NCBI GenBank assembly: GCA_034002745.1
Contig: JAVEZY010000011.1
Location: 1 to 64,000 of the forward strand
Length of the DNA: 64,000 bases
Source of the DNA: JAITWN01 sp034002745
GTDB taxonomy: Bacteria; Pseudomonadota; Gammaproteobacteria; SZUA-140
Reading direction: 5' to 3'
Shown: positions 24,882 to 36,442 of the stretch, piece after piece
How the letters are laid out: every line of letters starts with the position of its first letter
Position numbering within the stretch: the stretch's first letter is position 1
Translations under genes and position numbers: made by a program
Notes under the pieces: generated by a model
What the model was told of the DNA's origin: nothing
What the model saw: the letters and a program-made list of their open reading frames with translations, nothing else
The model's database searches: none

Positions 24882-25997
24882 TCAGCACTTTTCCGCCATC
24901 TTACCAGAAGCGCTCTGGGCGAGGGCCCAGCGCACGTGTTCCCGCACCACGGGTGAGGGATGATCAAGCCGCGCCTCGAGCGCGGCGATGATCGCCGTGC
25001 CTTGCGCGGGGGGGATATGGCGCAAACTGTTGCCCAGCGCAACCGCGATATTGCGCAGCCAGCCTTCATGGCCGGTACGGCGGATCGCCGAGCCTTCGGT
25101 GCGCTGCAGGAAGTCCTCTTCGTTCCATGCGAACAGTGCGATCAGCGTCGCGGCATCCAGATCGTGACGCGGAGCGAAATCGGCTTCCTCCGTGTGGCGC
25201 GCGAACCGGTTCCAGGGACAGACGAGCTGACAATCGTCGCAACCGAAGATGCGGTTGCCGATGCCCGGGCGCAACTCCTCCGGGATGGCGCCGCGCAGTT
25301 CGATGGTGAGATAGGAGATGCAGCGGCGCGCGTCGAGACGATAGGGGCCGACGATGGCCTGCGTCGGACAGATGTCGATGCAGGCGCGACATGAGCCGCA
25401 GTGGTTGCTCGCCGGCTTGCCTGTCGGCAGCGGGAGATCGGTGAGGATCTCGCCGAGGAAGAACCAGGAGCCGGCTTCGGTCGAGACGAGATTGGTGTGC
25501 TTGCCGATCCAGCCCAGGCCCGCCTTTTCGGCCAGCGCTTTTTCGAGCACCGGTGCGCTGTCGGCGAAGACGCGGTATCCGAACGGTCCGGCCTGATGTT
25601 CGATGCGGACGGCAAGCGCCTGCAGGCGCTTTCGCAGCACCCGGTGATAGTCGCGGCCGAGCGCATAGCGGGAGATGAAGGCGGCGGAGGGATCGGCGAG
25701 GATGTCCGCCGTCGGCCGCGCGTCGCGGGGAAGATAGTTCATGCGCACCGAGATGACGCGCACGGTGCCCGGATGAAGCGCGGCGGGATCGCGGCGCAGG
25801 TGTTCGTGCCGCGCCATGTATTCCATTTCCCCGTGCATGCCCGCGGCCAGCCATTCGCGCAACCGGGCGGCATGAGAATCGAGTTCGATATCGGCGATGC
25901 CGACCTCATCGAAGCCGAGTTCGCGCGCCCAGCGGGCGATGTCCGCGCACAGCCGCGCTGCATCGAAGCCGGCCGGCGGCTGTCGGGTTGTCGTCAT
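24882..25997 (-). CDS. queG: Epoxyqueuosine reductase QueG
   Basis: 371 residues. Cobalamin- and iron-sulphur-dependent enzyme of the last step of queuosine tRNA modification (epoxyqueuosine to queuosine in the wobble position). Two [4Fe-4S] motifs are clear: CGSCRACIDICPTQAI and CDDCQLVCPWN. The N-terminal GFDEVGIADIEL and the central LGRDYHRVLRKRLQAL are family hallmarks; a C-terminal HEAT-like tail is present. It needs cobalamin, which matters given the CobN-like genes nearby but does not show a link. Divergent from nnr. Confidence 0.96.
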   Translation of the reverse strand: MTTTRQPPAGFDAARLCADIARWARELGFDEVGIADIELDSHAARLREWLAAGMHGEMEYMARHEHLRRDPAALHPGTVRVISVRMNYLPRDARPTADILADPSAAFISRYALGRDYHRVLRKRLQALAVRIEHQAGPFGYRVFADSAPVLEKALAEKAGLGWIGKHTNLVSTEAGSWFFLGEILTDLPLPTGKPASNHCGSCRACIDICPTQAIVGPYRLDARRCISYLTIELRGAIPEELRPGIGNRIFGCDDCQLVCPWNRFARHTEEADFAPRHDLDAATLIALFAWNEEDFLQRTEGSAIRRTGHEGWLRNIAVALGNSLRHIPPAQGTAIIAALEARLDHPSPVVREHVRWALAQSASGKMAEKC

Positions 25998-26016
25998 AGC
26001 CGATATGATAGCGTCT

Positions 26017-27522
26017 ATGCATCCGATGCCCCATCGCCTCTATCGCACCGCGCAGGTGCGCGAACTCGACCGTATCGCCATCGAGGAACGCGGTATTCCC
26101 GCCGACGAACTGATGGGCCGCGCGGGCCGGGCGGCGTACGCCGAACTGCGGCGGCGCTGGCCGCGGGCGAAGCGCCTGGCGGTTTTCTGCGGTCGGGGCA
26201 ACAACGGCGGCGATGGCTACGTGCTTGCCAGGCTGGCGCGCGAAGCCGGGCTCGAGGTTTCGGTCTATGTCCCTGCGGGAATCGCCGCGCCGCAGGGCGC
26301 GGCCGCCCGGGCCGCTGAACGCTGGCGCCTTGGTGGTGGCGCGATCGACGCCTGGAGCGGGGGTGTCGATCTGCAGACGCACGATGTGATCGTCGACGCC
26401 CTGTTCGGGACCGGACTCGATCGCGCGCCCGAGGGCGCGTGGCGTGAGGCGATAGAGGCGATCGTGGCGAGCGGGCGTCCCGTCCTCGCCATCGACGTGC
26501 CCTCGGGACTGGATGCCGATCGCGGCAGCGCGCCGGGAGTCGCGGTGCGCGCCGATCTCACCGTGACCTTCATCGCGCTGAAGATCGGCCTGTTCACCGG
26601 CCGCGGACGGGAACTGGCCGGCGAACTGCGGTTTTCCGCGCTCGGTCTGGCGGAGGACGTCCTGGCGCGCGTCGAACCCGCGGCGGGGCGGCTGTCGCCC
26701 GGGGTGTTCGGCGCGCTGCTCGCGCCGCGCCGGCGCGGTGCGCACAAGGGCGATTTCGGCCATGTACTGGTGATCGGTGGTGACTGTGGCATGTCGGGAG
26801 CCGTGCGTCTGGCGGCCGAAGCCGCTGCGCGCAGCGGGGCCGGTCTGGTAAGCGTCGCGACCCGTGCCGTCCATGCGCCACTCCTGAGCGTGGCGCGGCC
26901 CGAACTGATGGCCCATGCGGTGGAAGATGCGCAAGCGCTGGCGCCCCTGGTGGCGCGGGCGGATGTGATCGCGCTCGGTCCGGGGCTGGGGCGCGGCGAC
27001 TGGTCGCGTGCGGTCTTCGCGGCCGCGCTCGCCAGCGGGTTGCCGCTGGTGCTCGATGCCGACGGGCTGAATCTGCTCGCCGAAGCGCCGCGCTGCCGCG
27101 AGGACTGGGTGCTCACGCCGCATCCGGGAGAAGCGGCGCGCCTGCTGGCGATCAGCATTGCCATGATCGAGGCGGATCGCCCTGCCGCGGTCGAGGCGCT
27201 ACAGCAACGTTTCGGCGGCACCGTGGTGCTGAAGGGCGCCGGGACGCTGGTGCGCGGGTCCGCGGGCGAAACCGCCGCATGCGATGCCGGCAATCCCGGC
27301 ATGGCGACTGGCGGCATGGGCGATGTGCTCACCGGGCTCATCGCCGGGCTGCTGGCCCAGGGGATCGCTGCTGCCGATGCTGCCGGCCTTGGCGTCCTGC
27401 TGCATGCCATGGCCGGGGATCGTGCCGCGGCCGACGGCGGTGAGCGCGGTCTGCTGGCGGGGGAGCTGTTGCAGCATTTGCGTCCACTGCTCAATCCCCG
27501 AATCAACCCGGGCGACGACTGA
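26017..27522 (+). CDS. nnr: Bifunctional NAD(P)H-hydrate repair enzyme (epimerase/dehydratase)
   Basis: About 501 residues. The N-terminal epimerase half has LFGTGLDR and the glycine-rich FCGRGNNGGDGYVLAR. The C-terminal dehydratase half has GHVLVIGGDCGMSGAVRLAA, then LVLDADGLNLLAE and NPGMATGGMGDVLTGLIAGL. Together they restore NAD(P)H damaged by hydration. Several ATGs are possible (26005, 26017, 26026) and none has a clear ribosome site. The stop overlaps the tsaE start by one base. Confidence 0.95.
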   Translation: MHPMPHRLYRTAQVRELDRIAIEERGIPADELMGRAGRAAYAELRRRWPRAKRLAVFCGRGNNGGDGYVLARLAREAGLEVSVYVPAGIAAPQGAAARAAERWRLGGGAIDAWSGGVDLQTHDVIVDALFGTGLDRAPEGAWREAIEAIVASGRPVLAIDVPSGLDADRGSAPGVAVRADLTVTFIALKIGLFTGRGRELAGELRFSALGLAEDVLARVEPAAGRLSPGVFGALLAPRRRGAHKGDFGHVLVIGGDCGMSGAVRLAAEAAARSGAGLVSVATRAVHAPLLSVARPELMAHAVEDAQALAPLVARADVIALGPGLGRGDWSRAVFAAALASGLPLVLDADGLNLLAEAPRCREDWVLTPHPGEAARLLAISIAMIEADRPAAVEALQQRFGGTVVLKGAGTLVRGSAGETAACDAGNPGMATGGMGDVLTGLIAGLLAQGIAAADAAGLGVLLHAMAGDRAAADGGERGLLAGELLQHLRPLLNPRINPGDD

Positions 27523-27992
27523 TGCTGCGCGTTCGCAGCGCCGCGGAGATGGAAGCGCTGGGAGGACGGCTGGCGCGCGTCCTGAAGCAGGGCGGCGTGA
27601 TCCATCTGCATGGCGATCTCGGCGCCGGAAAGACGACACTGGTGCGTGGATTGCTGCGGGCGCTCGGCCATGAGGGCAGTGTCCGCAGCCCGACCTATAC
27701 GCTGCTCGAAACCTATACACCGCATGGCCTGAAGGTCCACCACCTCGATCTGTATCGCCTGACCGATGCGGAAGAGCTGGAGTACATCGGTTTGCGCGAT
27801 CTGCTCGAACCGGACGCGATCTGCCTGATCGAATGGCCCGGCAAGGGGGCCGGATACCTGCCTGAGCCCGATATGGAACTGCACATCGCGATCGCTGCCA
27901 GCGATGCGCGCGATGTCCGCGCCCGTGCCCGCGGGGAGCGCGGCGCTGCCATGCTCGCGGATCCGGACCTGTCGGGTCTGGCTGGCGCCTGA
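27522..27992 (+). CDS. tsaE: tRNA threonylcarbamoyladenosine ATPase TsaE
   Basis: 156 residues, the usual size. Walker A is GDLGAGKTTLVRGLLRALGH, and VRSPTYTLLETYTPHG and HHLDLYRLTDAEELEYIG are family segments. It works with TsaB and TsaD in making t6A at position 37 of ANN-reading tRNAs. Coupled to nnr (TGATG) and upstream of amiB and mutL, the standard gammaproteobacterial order. Confidence 0.97.
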   Translation: MLRVRSAAEMEALGGRLARVLKQGGVIHLHGDLGAGKTTLVRGLLRALGHEGSVRSPTYTLLETYTPHGLKVHHLDLYRLTDAEELEYIGLRDLLEPDAICLIEWPGKGAGYLPEPDMELHIAIAASDARDVRARARGERGAAMLADPDLSGLAGA

Positions 27993-28233
27993 ATCGACGC
28001 GCAGTGATGCGGGGCGCGCGCAGATTATCCATCGCCCGCGCGAGTTGTGACAGCGATGGTTTGGACGCCATGGCCTGTCCCCAGAATCACGGAATTGTCT
28101 GCGCGCGCGAGCGCTTGAATCGCATAGGTGAGAAGTGCCGCCAGATGCGGATCGTATCCTTCTATCCTTCTTGCAATCCCGGCGGCTTTGTATTAAACAT
28201 TCGACCCATAGCCGGCCGCCCGTGAACCATAAT

Positions 28234-29559
28234 ATGTTCAGACTGATCCTTTGCATGCTGATGAACGTCGCGCTCGCGGCGAGCGCGCATGCGGCGGGTC
28301 AGGAGCTGCTTGGCATGCGCCTGTCGAGCGCGCCCGACAATACCCGCCTGGTGTTCGAGGTCAGCGGACCGGTGCAGTACCGGCTGTTCCGCCTGACCGG
28401 TCCCGATCGTGTGGTCATCGATTTCAGCAAGACGCGCCTGCGCGGAAAGTTGGCTCCGGCCAGTGATGGCATCGTGCGCGCAGTGCGTCATGCCGTGCGC
28501 CCCGGCGGCGAGCTGCGGGTGGTGGTGGACGTGCAAAGCCGGATTCAGGTGAAGCATCTCATGGTCGGGCCCCAAGGCGCTCTGGGGCATCGCGTGGTGG
28601 TAGATCTCAGCGAAGAATCGGGAAGCGCGCGGCCGGTGCCCGTGACTGCGCCCCCGCCCGCGCCGGTCAGCGAGGTGAAGCGCAGCGTCGCGGACATCGT
28701 CAGGCCGCGCCCGGTGGTGATCGCCATCGACGCCGGTCACGGCGGCGCGGATCCCGGCGCCCTCGGTGCGAACGGCCTGCGCGAAAAGGACGTGGTGCTG
28801 GCGATCGCGCGGCGGCTGGAGAAGCTGGTCGCGGCAGAGAGCGGGATGCGTCCAGTCATGATCCGCGACGGCGATTACTTCGTCAGTCTGCGCCAGCGCA
28901 CGCGCAAGGCGCGTGAGCACAAGGCCGACCTGTTCGTCTCAATCCACGCCGATGCCTTCCACGACCGCCGGGTGCGCGGCGGTTCGCTGTTCGTGCTGTC
29001 TCAGAACGGGGCCAGCAGCGAGGCGGCGCGCTGGCTGGCGGAACGCGAGAACGCGGCGGATCTGGTCGGAGGCGTGACGCTGGATGACAAGGACGACGAT
29101 GTCGCTTCCGTCCTGCTCGACCTGTCGCGGGAGTCGACGCTGCGGGACAGTCACAAGGTGGGCAAAGCGATCCTGCAGCGCATGGGTCCGGTGGGCAGGC
29201 TGCACCGCTCCTCGGTGCAGCAGGCCGGCTTCGCGGTCCTCAAATCGCTCGATGTGCCTTCGGTGCTGATCGAGACCGCGTTCATCTCCAATCCCGATGA
29301 TGCGGCGCGGCTGCGCGATGCCCGTCACCAGCAGCGGATTGCGCAGGCGGTTTTCGACGGCATTCGTGATTACTTCACCCGATATCCTCCGGACGGCACC
29401 ATCTACGCCATGCGCCGCGAGCACACCATTGCCCGCGGAGATACGCTGTCCCAGATCGCGCAGCAGTACCGGATCAGCGTGGAGAGGCTGCGCGCCGCCA
29501 ATGGCCTGAAGAACGACAGGCTGCAGATTGGCCAGGTACTGCAGATTCCCGGCAGTTGA
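28234..29559 (+). CDS. amiB: N-acetylmuramoyl-L-alanine amidase with AMIN and LysM domains
   Basis: 441 residues from the ATG at 28234; the frame runs back to 28135, but the signal peptide (MFRLILCMLMNVALAASAHA) begins here. An AMIN domain (about 30-130) targets the septum. The zinc amidase_3 domain follows: VIAIDAGHGGADPGA, then VSIHADAFHDR and SVLIETAFISNPDD with the catalytic glutamate. A LysM repeat (HTIARGDTLSQIAQQYRISV) ends the protein. It cuts septal peptidoglycan during cell separation. The place between tsaE and mutL supports the name amiB. Confidence 0.94.
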   Translation: MFRLILCMLMNVALAASAHAAGQELLGMRLSSAPDNTRLVFEVSGPVQYRLFRLTGPDRVVIDFSKTRLRGKLAPASDGIVRAVRHAVRPGGELRVVVDVQSRIQVKHLMVGPQGALGHRVVVDLSEESGSARPVPVTAPPPAPVSEVKRSVADIVRPRPVVIAIDAGHGGADPGALGANGLREKDVVLAIARRLEKLVAAESGMRPVMIRDGDYFVSLRQRTRKAREHKADLFVSIHADAFHDRRVRGGSLFVLSQNGASSEAARWLAERENAADLVGGVTLDDKDDDVASVLLDLSRESTLRDSHKVGKAILQRMGPVGRLHRSSVQQAGFAVLKSLDVPSVLIETAFISNPDDAARLRDARHQQRIAQAVFDGIRDYFTRYPPDGTIYAMRREHTIARGDTLSQIAQQYRISVERLRAANGLKNDRLQIGQVLQIPGS

Positions 29560-29693
29560 GCCTCGGCCCGGCGGCGCGGGCATGAACTCGGCCGCCGCGC
29601 GCCATTTTGGTTGATTGCACCCCTTTGGTGATGGTTGTCCCGCACGGAGCATGGGCTTGCGCGGGCGCGCCGTTTCCCTCCGGCGCGTCGGCT

Positions 29694-29702
29694 TGCGATA
29701 AT
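29694..29702 (+). promoter_or_regulatory. Possible extended -10 promoter for mutL
   Basis: TGC-GATAAT lies 42 bases before the mutL start, after about 130 non-coding bases. The -35 region is poor, so this is only a candidate. Confidence 0.3.
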
Positions 29703-29743
29703 GGCGCTTTCCCCTCGTTTCGGTACCGACCGGGAGCCGCTTC

Positions 29744-31570
29744 ATGCGCATCAGGCACCTTTCATCCCAGCTTGCCAACCAGATCGCCGCCGGCGAGGTG
29801 GTCGAGCGTCCGGCGTCCATCGTCAAGGAACTGCTGGAGAACAGCCTGGATGCCGGCGCGGGCCGGATCGAGGTGGAAGTCGAGCAGGGCGGCAGCGCGC
29901 TCATCCGGGTGCGCGATGACGGCTGCGGCATCCATCGCGATGATCTGGTGCTGGCGCTCGATCGCCATGCCACCAGCAAGCTCGAGACCGTGGACGATCT
30001 CGCCGCCATCCGCACCCTCGGGTTCCGCGGCGAAGCGTTGCCGAGCATCGCTTCCGTCGCCAGGCTTACGCTCAGCTCGCGCCAGGCCGACGATGCACAT
30101 GCCTGGCGGATCGATGCCGATGCAGCCGGCAGCGGCGAACCCGTGCCGGCGGCCCATCCGCCCGGCACCGTGGTCGAGGTGCGTGATCTGTTCTTCAACA
30201 TTCCCGCACGGCGCAAGTTCCTGCGTGCCGAGCGCACCGAGTTCGCTTACCTCGAAGAGACTTTTCGACGCATTGCGCTGAGTCGCTTCGATGTCGCTTT
30301 CCGCCTCAGCCATAATCGGCGCGTGATCTACGATCTGCCGGCGCTCGCCGACAGCGCCGCCGGCATCGAGCGCATCGCCGCGCTGTGCGGAGAGACGATC
30401 GCGGAGTATGGCCTGGCGCTGGAGCGTGACGCCGGCGGCCTGAGTCTGCGCGGCTGGATCGGCACGCCGGCGAGTGCCCGTTCGCAGGCCGATACCCAGT
30501 ACTTCTTCGTCAATGGCCGCGTGGTGCGCGACAAGGTGGTCAGCCACGCGCTGCGCCTGGCCTACCAGGACGTGCTGCATCACGGTCGTCATCCGGCCTA
30601 TGTGTTGTATCTGGACATTCCGCCCGCGGAAGTCGACGTCAATGTTCATCCCGGCAAGCATGAAGTGCGTTTCCGCGAGAGCCGGCTGGTGCACGACTTC
30701 CTGGCGCGCACGGTGAAGGCAGCGCTGGCGCACAGCGCGCCCGAGGCGCCGGCGGTACGGCCGGGGTTCGCGCCGTCTCCCGGCGCACCGGACAGGCCCG
30801 GTGGCGGCGGCGCGCCGTCGCGCGACTCCTCCTATCCTGCATGGCAGCCGCGGATGCAGCAGTCGATGCCGCTGCGCGCCGCTGAAGCTGCGGCCGCGCT
30901 CTACGCCCGCACGCCCCTAGTGGATCCGGTCGATGGCAGGCAGGCGTTCGCAGGCGAGGCGCCTGCGCCGCAGTCCGCGGATGACGAACTGCCGCTGGGC
31001 CGCGCCGTCGCGCAGTTGCATGGCGTGTACATTCTGGCTGAGAACCGGCATGGCCTGATCATCGTCGACATGCATGCCGCGCACGAGCGCATCGTCTACG
31101 AGCGGCTGAAGCTCGGGCGTGAGGGAGAGGGCATTCGGGTGCAGCCGCTGCTGGTGCCGGTGACGCTGCGGCTCAGCGTGGCCGAGGCGGAGCTGGTGGA
31201 AGACAGCCGCGAGTTGCTGGCTGCTCTCGGGCTGGAGGTGGAGCGGCTGGGGGTGGACGGCGCCGTGGTGCGCGCTGTGCCCGCGCTGTTGTGCGAGGCG
31301 GATGCCGAGCGCCTGGTGCGGGACGTCATCGCCGACATCCGCACCTGGGGCGACAGCGACAGGGTGCGCGAACGCATCGACGAGACGCTGGCCACCATGG
31401 CCTGCCACGGCGCGGTGCGCGCGAATCGCCGGTTGACCCTGGCGGAGATGGATGGCCTGCTGCGCGATATGGAGCGCACCGAACGCAGCGGCCAGTGCAA
31501 TCACGGCCGTCCGACCTGGACCCAGCTCGACATGAAGGCGCTGGATACGCTGTTCATGCGGGGGAAGTGA
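29744..31570 (+). CDS. mutL: DNA mismatch repair protein MutL
   Basis: 608 residues. The GHKL ATPase motifs are clear: E in KELLENSLDAGAG, then VRDDGCGIHRDDL, RHATSK, and TLGFRGEALPSIASVARL. A transducer domain follows (FFVNGRVVRDK, DVNVHPGKHEVRF), then a Pro/Gly/Ser linker (about 340-385) and a C-terminal dimer domain (AAHERIVYERLK). MutL links MutS mismatch recognition to strand incision. It ends at a long imperfect palindrome and converges with crcB. In E. coli the next gene is miaA; here miaA is 28 kb away. Confidence 0.97.
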   Translation: MRIRHLSSQLANQIAAGEVVERPASIVKELLENSLDAGAGRIEVEVEQGGSALIRVRDDGCGIHRDDLVLALDRHATSKLETVDDLAAIRTLGFRGEALPSIASVARLTLSSRQADDAHAWRIDADAAGSGEPVPAAHPPGTVVEVRDLFFNIPARRKFLRAERTEFAYLEETFRRIALSRFDVAFRLSHNRRVIYDLPALADSAAGIERIAALCGETIAEYGLALERDAGGLSLRGWIGTPASARSQADTQYFFVNGRVVRDKVVSHALRLAYQDVLHHGRHPAYVLYLDIPPAEVDVNVHPGKHEVRFRESRLVHDFLARTVKAALAHSAPEAPAVRPGFAPSPGAPDRPGGGGAPSRDSSYPAWQPRMQQSMPLRAAEAAAALYARTPLVDPVDGRQAFAGEAPAPQSADDELPLGRAVAQLHGVYILAENRHGLIIVDMHAAHERIVYERLKLGREGEGIRVQPLLVPVTLRLSVAEAELVEDSRELLAALGLEVERLGVDGAVVRAVPALLCEADAERLVRDVIADIRTWGDSDRVRERIDETLATMACHGAVRANRRLTLAEMDGLLRDMERTERSGQCNHGRPTWTQLDMKALDTLFMRGK

Positions 31571-31634
31571 AGGGGAGAGGAAAGAGTAAAGATGGCGCTG
31601 CAGGCGCACCTTCACTTTCCACTTTTCTCTGTTC
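31568..31634. repeat. Imperfect palindrome between convergent mutL and crcB
   Basis: A purine-rich arm (GAGAGGAAAGAGTAAAG) and a pyrimidine-rich arm (CTTTCCACTTTTCTCTG) flank a GCGCTGCAGGCGC centre. It fills almost all of the 64-base space between the two stop codons and may terminate both transcripts. It resembles the elements at 5278-5388 and 6044-6121. Confidence 0.5.
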
Positions 31635-32015
31635 TTATATCTGCCGCATCAGGTTCAACCCCAGCCAGGCAAACGCCAGGCAGAGCGCGACGTTGAGGAA
31701 GATGTTGAGCGCCGCCCGGAACGTCTCGCCCTGGTCGTGCAGCAGCAGGGTTTCCAGAGAAAAGGCGGAGAAGGTGGTGAAGCCGCCGAGCAGGCCGGTC
31801 AGGAAGAGCGCGCGCCACAGCGGCGCCGCCGCGTTGCGCTCGATCAGCAGGGCGTAGAGGAGGCCAACCGCGAAGGCGCCGATCGCATTGACCAGCAGCG
31901 TTCCCCAGGGAAATCCGCGCCCGAGCATACTGTGGGCGCCGATTCCGAGCAGATAGCGGAGCACCGAGCCGGCGGCGCCGCCTGCGGCAACGGCTGCCAG
32001 CAGCGAGATTTTCAT
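31635..32015 (-). CDS. crcB: Fluoride ion channel CrcB/Fluc
   Basis: 126 residues with four helices. Hallmarks are GGAAGSVLRYLLG at the start, GTLLVNAIGAFAVG, and GLLGGFTTFSAFSLE with the fluoride-lining TTFS. The antiparallel dimer exports fluoride. The start overlaps the rarA stop by 4 bases, so it is in the same minus-strand unit as rarA, lolA and ftsK. No fluoride riboswitch is expected inside this operon and none was seen. Confidence 0.96.
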   Translation of the reverse strand: MKISLLAAVAAGGAAGSVLRYLLGIGAHSMLGRGFPWGTLLVNAIGAFAVGLLYALLIERNAAAPLWRALFLTGLLGGFTTFSAFSLETLLLHDQGETFRAALNIFLNVALCLAFAWLGLNLMRQI

Positions 32016-33340
32016 TTCCCTTTCTGTTTCCCTTTGTCTGCCTGTGCGGCATCGAGTTCGCGCAGACGCGCGAGCTTCTCGCCGATCTTCAGCTCCAGGC
32101 CACGCGGCACCGGCCGGTAGTATTCGCGTTTGCCGAGTTCGGGAGGAAAATAATTCTCACCGGCCGCGTAGCCCTCGGGTTCATCATGCGCGTAGCGATA
32201 ACCCTTGCCATAGCCGAGGCCGCGCATCAGACGGGTCGGCGCGTTGCGCAGGTGCATGGGCACTTCGAGCGAGCCGCCGGCGCGGGCATCCTGCATCGCG
32301 GCGCCAAACGCCGCATACACCGCGTTGCTCTTTGCGGCGCAGCTCAGGTAGACCACCGCCTGCGCCAGTGCGAGCTCGCCCTCGGGACTGCCCAGTCGCT
32401 CCAGAACCTCCCAGGCATCGCGTGCGATGGTGAGCGCGCGCGGATCGGCATTGCCGATATCCTCGGAAGCCATGCGCAGCACGCGCCGGGCAATGTAGAA
32501 GGGATCGCAGCCGCCATCGAGCATGCGCGCGAGCCAGTACAGCGCCGCATCCGGCGATGAGCCGCGCACCGCCTTGTGGAGCGCGGAAATCTGGTCATGA
32601 AAGATCTCGCCGCCCTTGTCGAAGCGCCGCGTGCCGCCAGCGAGCACTTCATCGAGCAGTTCCTCGCTCACCTCGCGCCGACCGTCCGCCTCGGGGGCCA
32701 GCTCGGCCACGATTTCCAGCAGGTTGAGCGCGCGTCGCGCGTCGCCGTCGGCGACGCGGGCCAGCATGTCGCGCAGATCCCCGGGCATGTCCAGATTCAG
32801 CGCTCCCAGGCCACGCTCGCGATCTTCCAGCGCGCGATCGATCACCTGCCGCAGTGCATGCTGGTCCAGCGACTTCAGTACGTACACGCGGGCGCGTGAC
32901 AGCAGTGCATTGTTGAGTTCGAACGACGGGTTCTCGGTGGTGGCGCCGATGAAGGTGAACGCGCCTTCTTCGATGTGGTGGAGGAAGGCGTCCTGCTGGG
33001 CCTTGTTGAAGCGGTGGACTTCATCGATGAAAAGCACGGTGGCACGGCCCCCGCTATCGCGCTCGCGACGGGCGGCATCGATGGCGGCGCGAATGTCCTT
33101 CACGCCGGAGAATACCGCCGACAGCGCGATGAACTGCGCATCGACGCCACGCGCCATCAGGCGTGCAAGGGTGGTCTTGCCGGTGCCGGGCGGACCCCAC
33201 AGGACGAGCGAATGCAGCCGTCCGGCCTCGATGGCGCGTCGCAGCGGCTTGCCCGCTCCGAGGATGTGGTCCTGGCCGATATATTCGCCGATATGCGTCG
33301 GACGCATGCGGTCGGCGAGCGGGCGCAGATCCTCGTTCAT
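32012..33340 (-). CDS. rarA: Replication-associated recombination protein A (RarA/MgsA)
   Basis: 442 residues. AAA+ ATPase of the RarA/WRNIP1 family that acts at stalled replication forks. Walker A is GPPGTGKTTLARLMA, the Walker B box is ATVLFIDEVHRFNK, and the sensor is GATTENPSFELN. A C-terminal tetramerisation region follows (KSNAVYAAFGAA, YAHDEPEGYAAG). It lies between lolA and crcB, as in Pseudomonas. Confidence 0.96.
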   Translation of the reverse strand: MNEDLRPLADRMRPTHIGEYIGQDHILGAGKPLRRAIEAGRLHSLVLWGPPGTGKTTLARLMARGVDAQFIALSAVFSGVKDIRAAIDAARRERDSGGRATVLFIDEVHRFNKAQQDAFLHHIEEGAFTFIGATTENPSFELNNALLSRARVYVLKSLDQHALRQVIDRALEDRERGLGALNLDMPGDLRDMLARVADGDARRALNLLEIVAELAPEADGRREVSEELLDEVLAGGTRRFDKGGEIFHDQISALHKAVRGSSPDAALYWLARMLDGGCDPFYIARRVLRMASEDIGNADPRALTIARDAWEVLERLGSPEGELALAQAVVYLSCAAKSNAVYAAFGAAMQDARAGGSLEVPMHLRNAPTRLMRGLGYGKGYRYAHDEPEGYAAGENYFPPELGKREYYRPVPRGLELKIGEKLARLRELDAAQADKGKQKGK

Positions 33341-33353
33341 GTCCGGGATCTGC

Positions 33354-33977
33354 TCAGTCCTCGCCGATCACGTCCACGCCGGGCGGCGGCGTGAAACGGA
33401 ACAGGCCGGGATCGAGGGCGAGGTTGCGTTCCAGCTCGTGAAAGCGGATGCGGACCGAATGTTCCAGGGAATCGACGATCTCCATCGCCGCCAGATCCCC
33501 GGCCTCGAAGCCGAGGAACACGCGGCTGAAGGTGGTCTGCTCGCCGAGGGGCTCGAGCATCACCCAGTCGAGACCATCCTTGGGGCCGGCGTCGAGGATC
33601 GAGAAAAGATTGCCCAGCGGTTCCAGCGTACTGAGCAGGACGGCGGGGGTATTGCCCACGGTAGCGTCGAGACGGGAGCGCGTGACCTGCTCCAGGTCGG
33701 GTTCGTAGACCCACAGCGTCTCGCCGTCGGTGACGATGAGCTGCTCGAAAGGGGCTTCGTAGCTCCAACGGAACTTGCCGGGGCGATGGATGTGGAGGCG
33801 GCCGCGGGTTTCCTGCAACACCTGTCCATCACGCACGATGCGCTGCTCGAAGTCTGTCTGCAGCGAGTGCAGTCCCGCGAAGAAGTTGTCGAGCGCCTGC
33901 GTCGCGGACGCCGCTGCCGCCTGTCCGCTCCACAGCAGGAGGGCGAACAGGGCCATACCGCATTTGATTCGCGCCAT
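33354..33977 (-). CDS. lolA: Outer-membrane lipoprotein carrier LolA
   Basis: 207 residues from the ATG at 33977; the frame extends to 34067, but that part overlaps ftsK. A signal peptide ending GQAAAA is followed by the LolA fold (LHSLQTDFEQRIV, then LHIHRPGKFRWSYEAPFEQL and LWVYEPDLEQV). LolA takes lipoproteins from the LolCDE complex across the periplasm to LolB. It sits one base after ftsK and 13 before rarA. Confidence 0.95.
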   Translation of the reverse strand: MARIKCGMALFALLLWSGQAAAASATQALDNFFAGLHSLQTDFEQRIVRDGQVLQETRGRLHIHRPGKFRWSYEAPFEQLIVTDGETLWVYEPDLEQVTRSRLDATVGNTPAVLLSTLEPLGNLFSILDAGPKDGLDWVMLEPLGEQTTFSRVFLGFEAGDLAAMEIVDSLEHSVRIRFHELERNLALDPGLFRFTPPPGVDVIGED

Positions 33978-33978
33978 G

Positions 33979-36297
<2,319 letters not shown>

Positions 36298-36398
36298 TTC
36301 CGCCACGGCTGTCCGCCGGACTGCCGCATTATGCCATATCCGCCGTCGTGTTACGTGCCGCTTTAGACAAGGACTAAACAGCCTGGGGAATACCGTAC

Positions 36399-36404
36399 TA
36401 TAAT
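36399..36404 (+). promoter_or_regulatory. Perfect -10 box upstream of trxB
   Basis: TATAAT lies 39 bases before the trxB ATG in the divergent trxB/ftsK space. The -35 region is weak. The ftsK promoter is probably also here on the other strand (a CATAAT read leftwards at 36328-36333). Confidence 0.4.
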
Positions 36405-36442
36405 GCGCGATCATCGGTTCATTGCGCGGAGCGTCCTTTCTC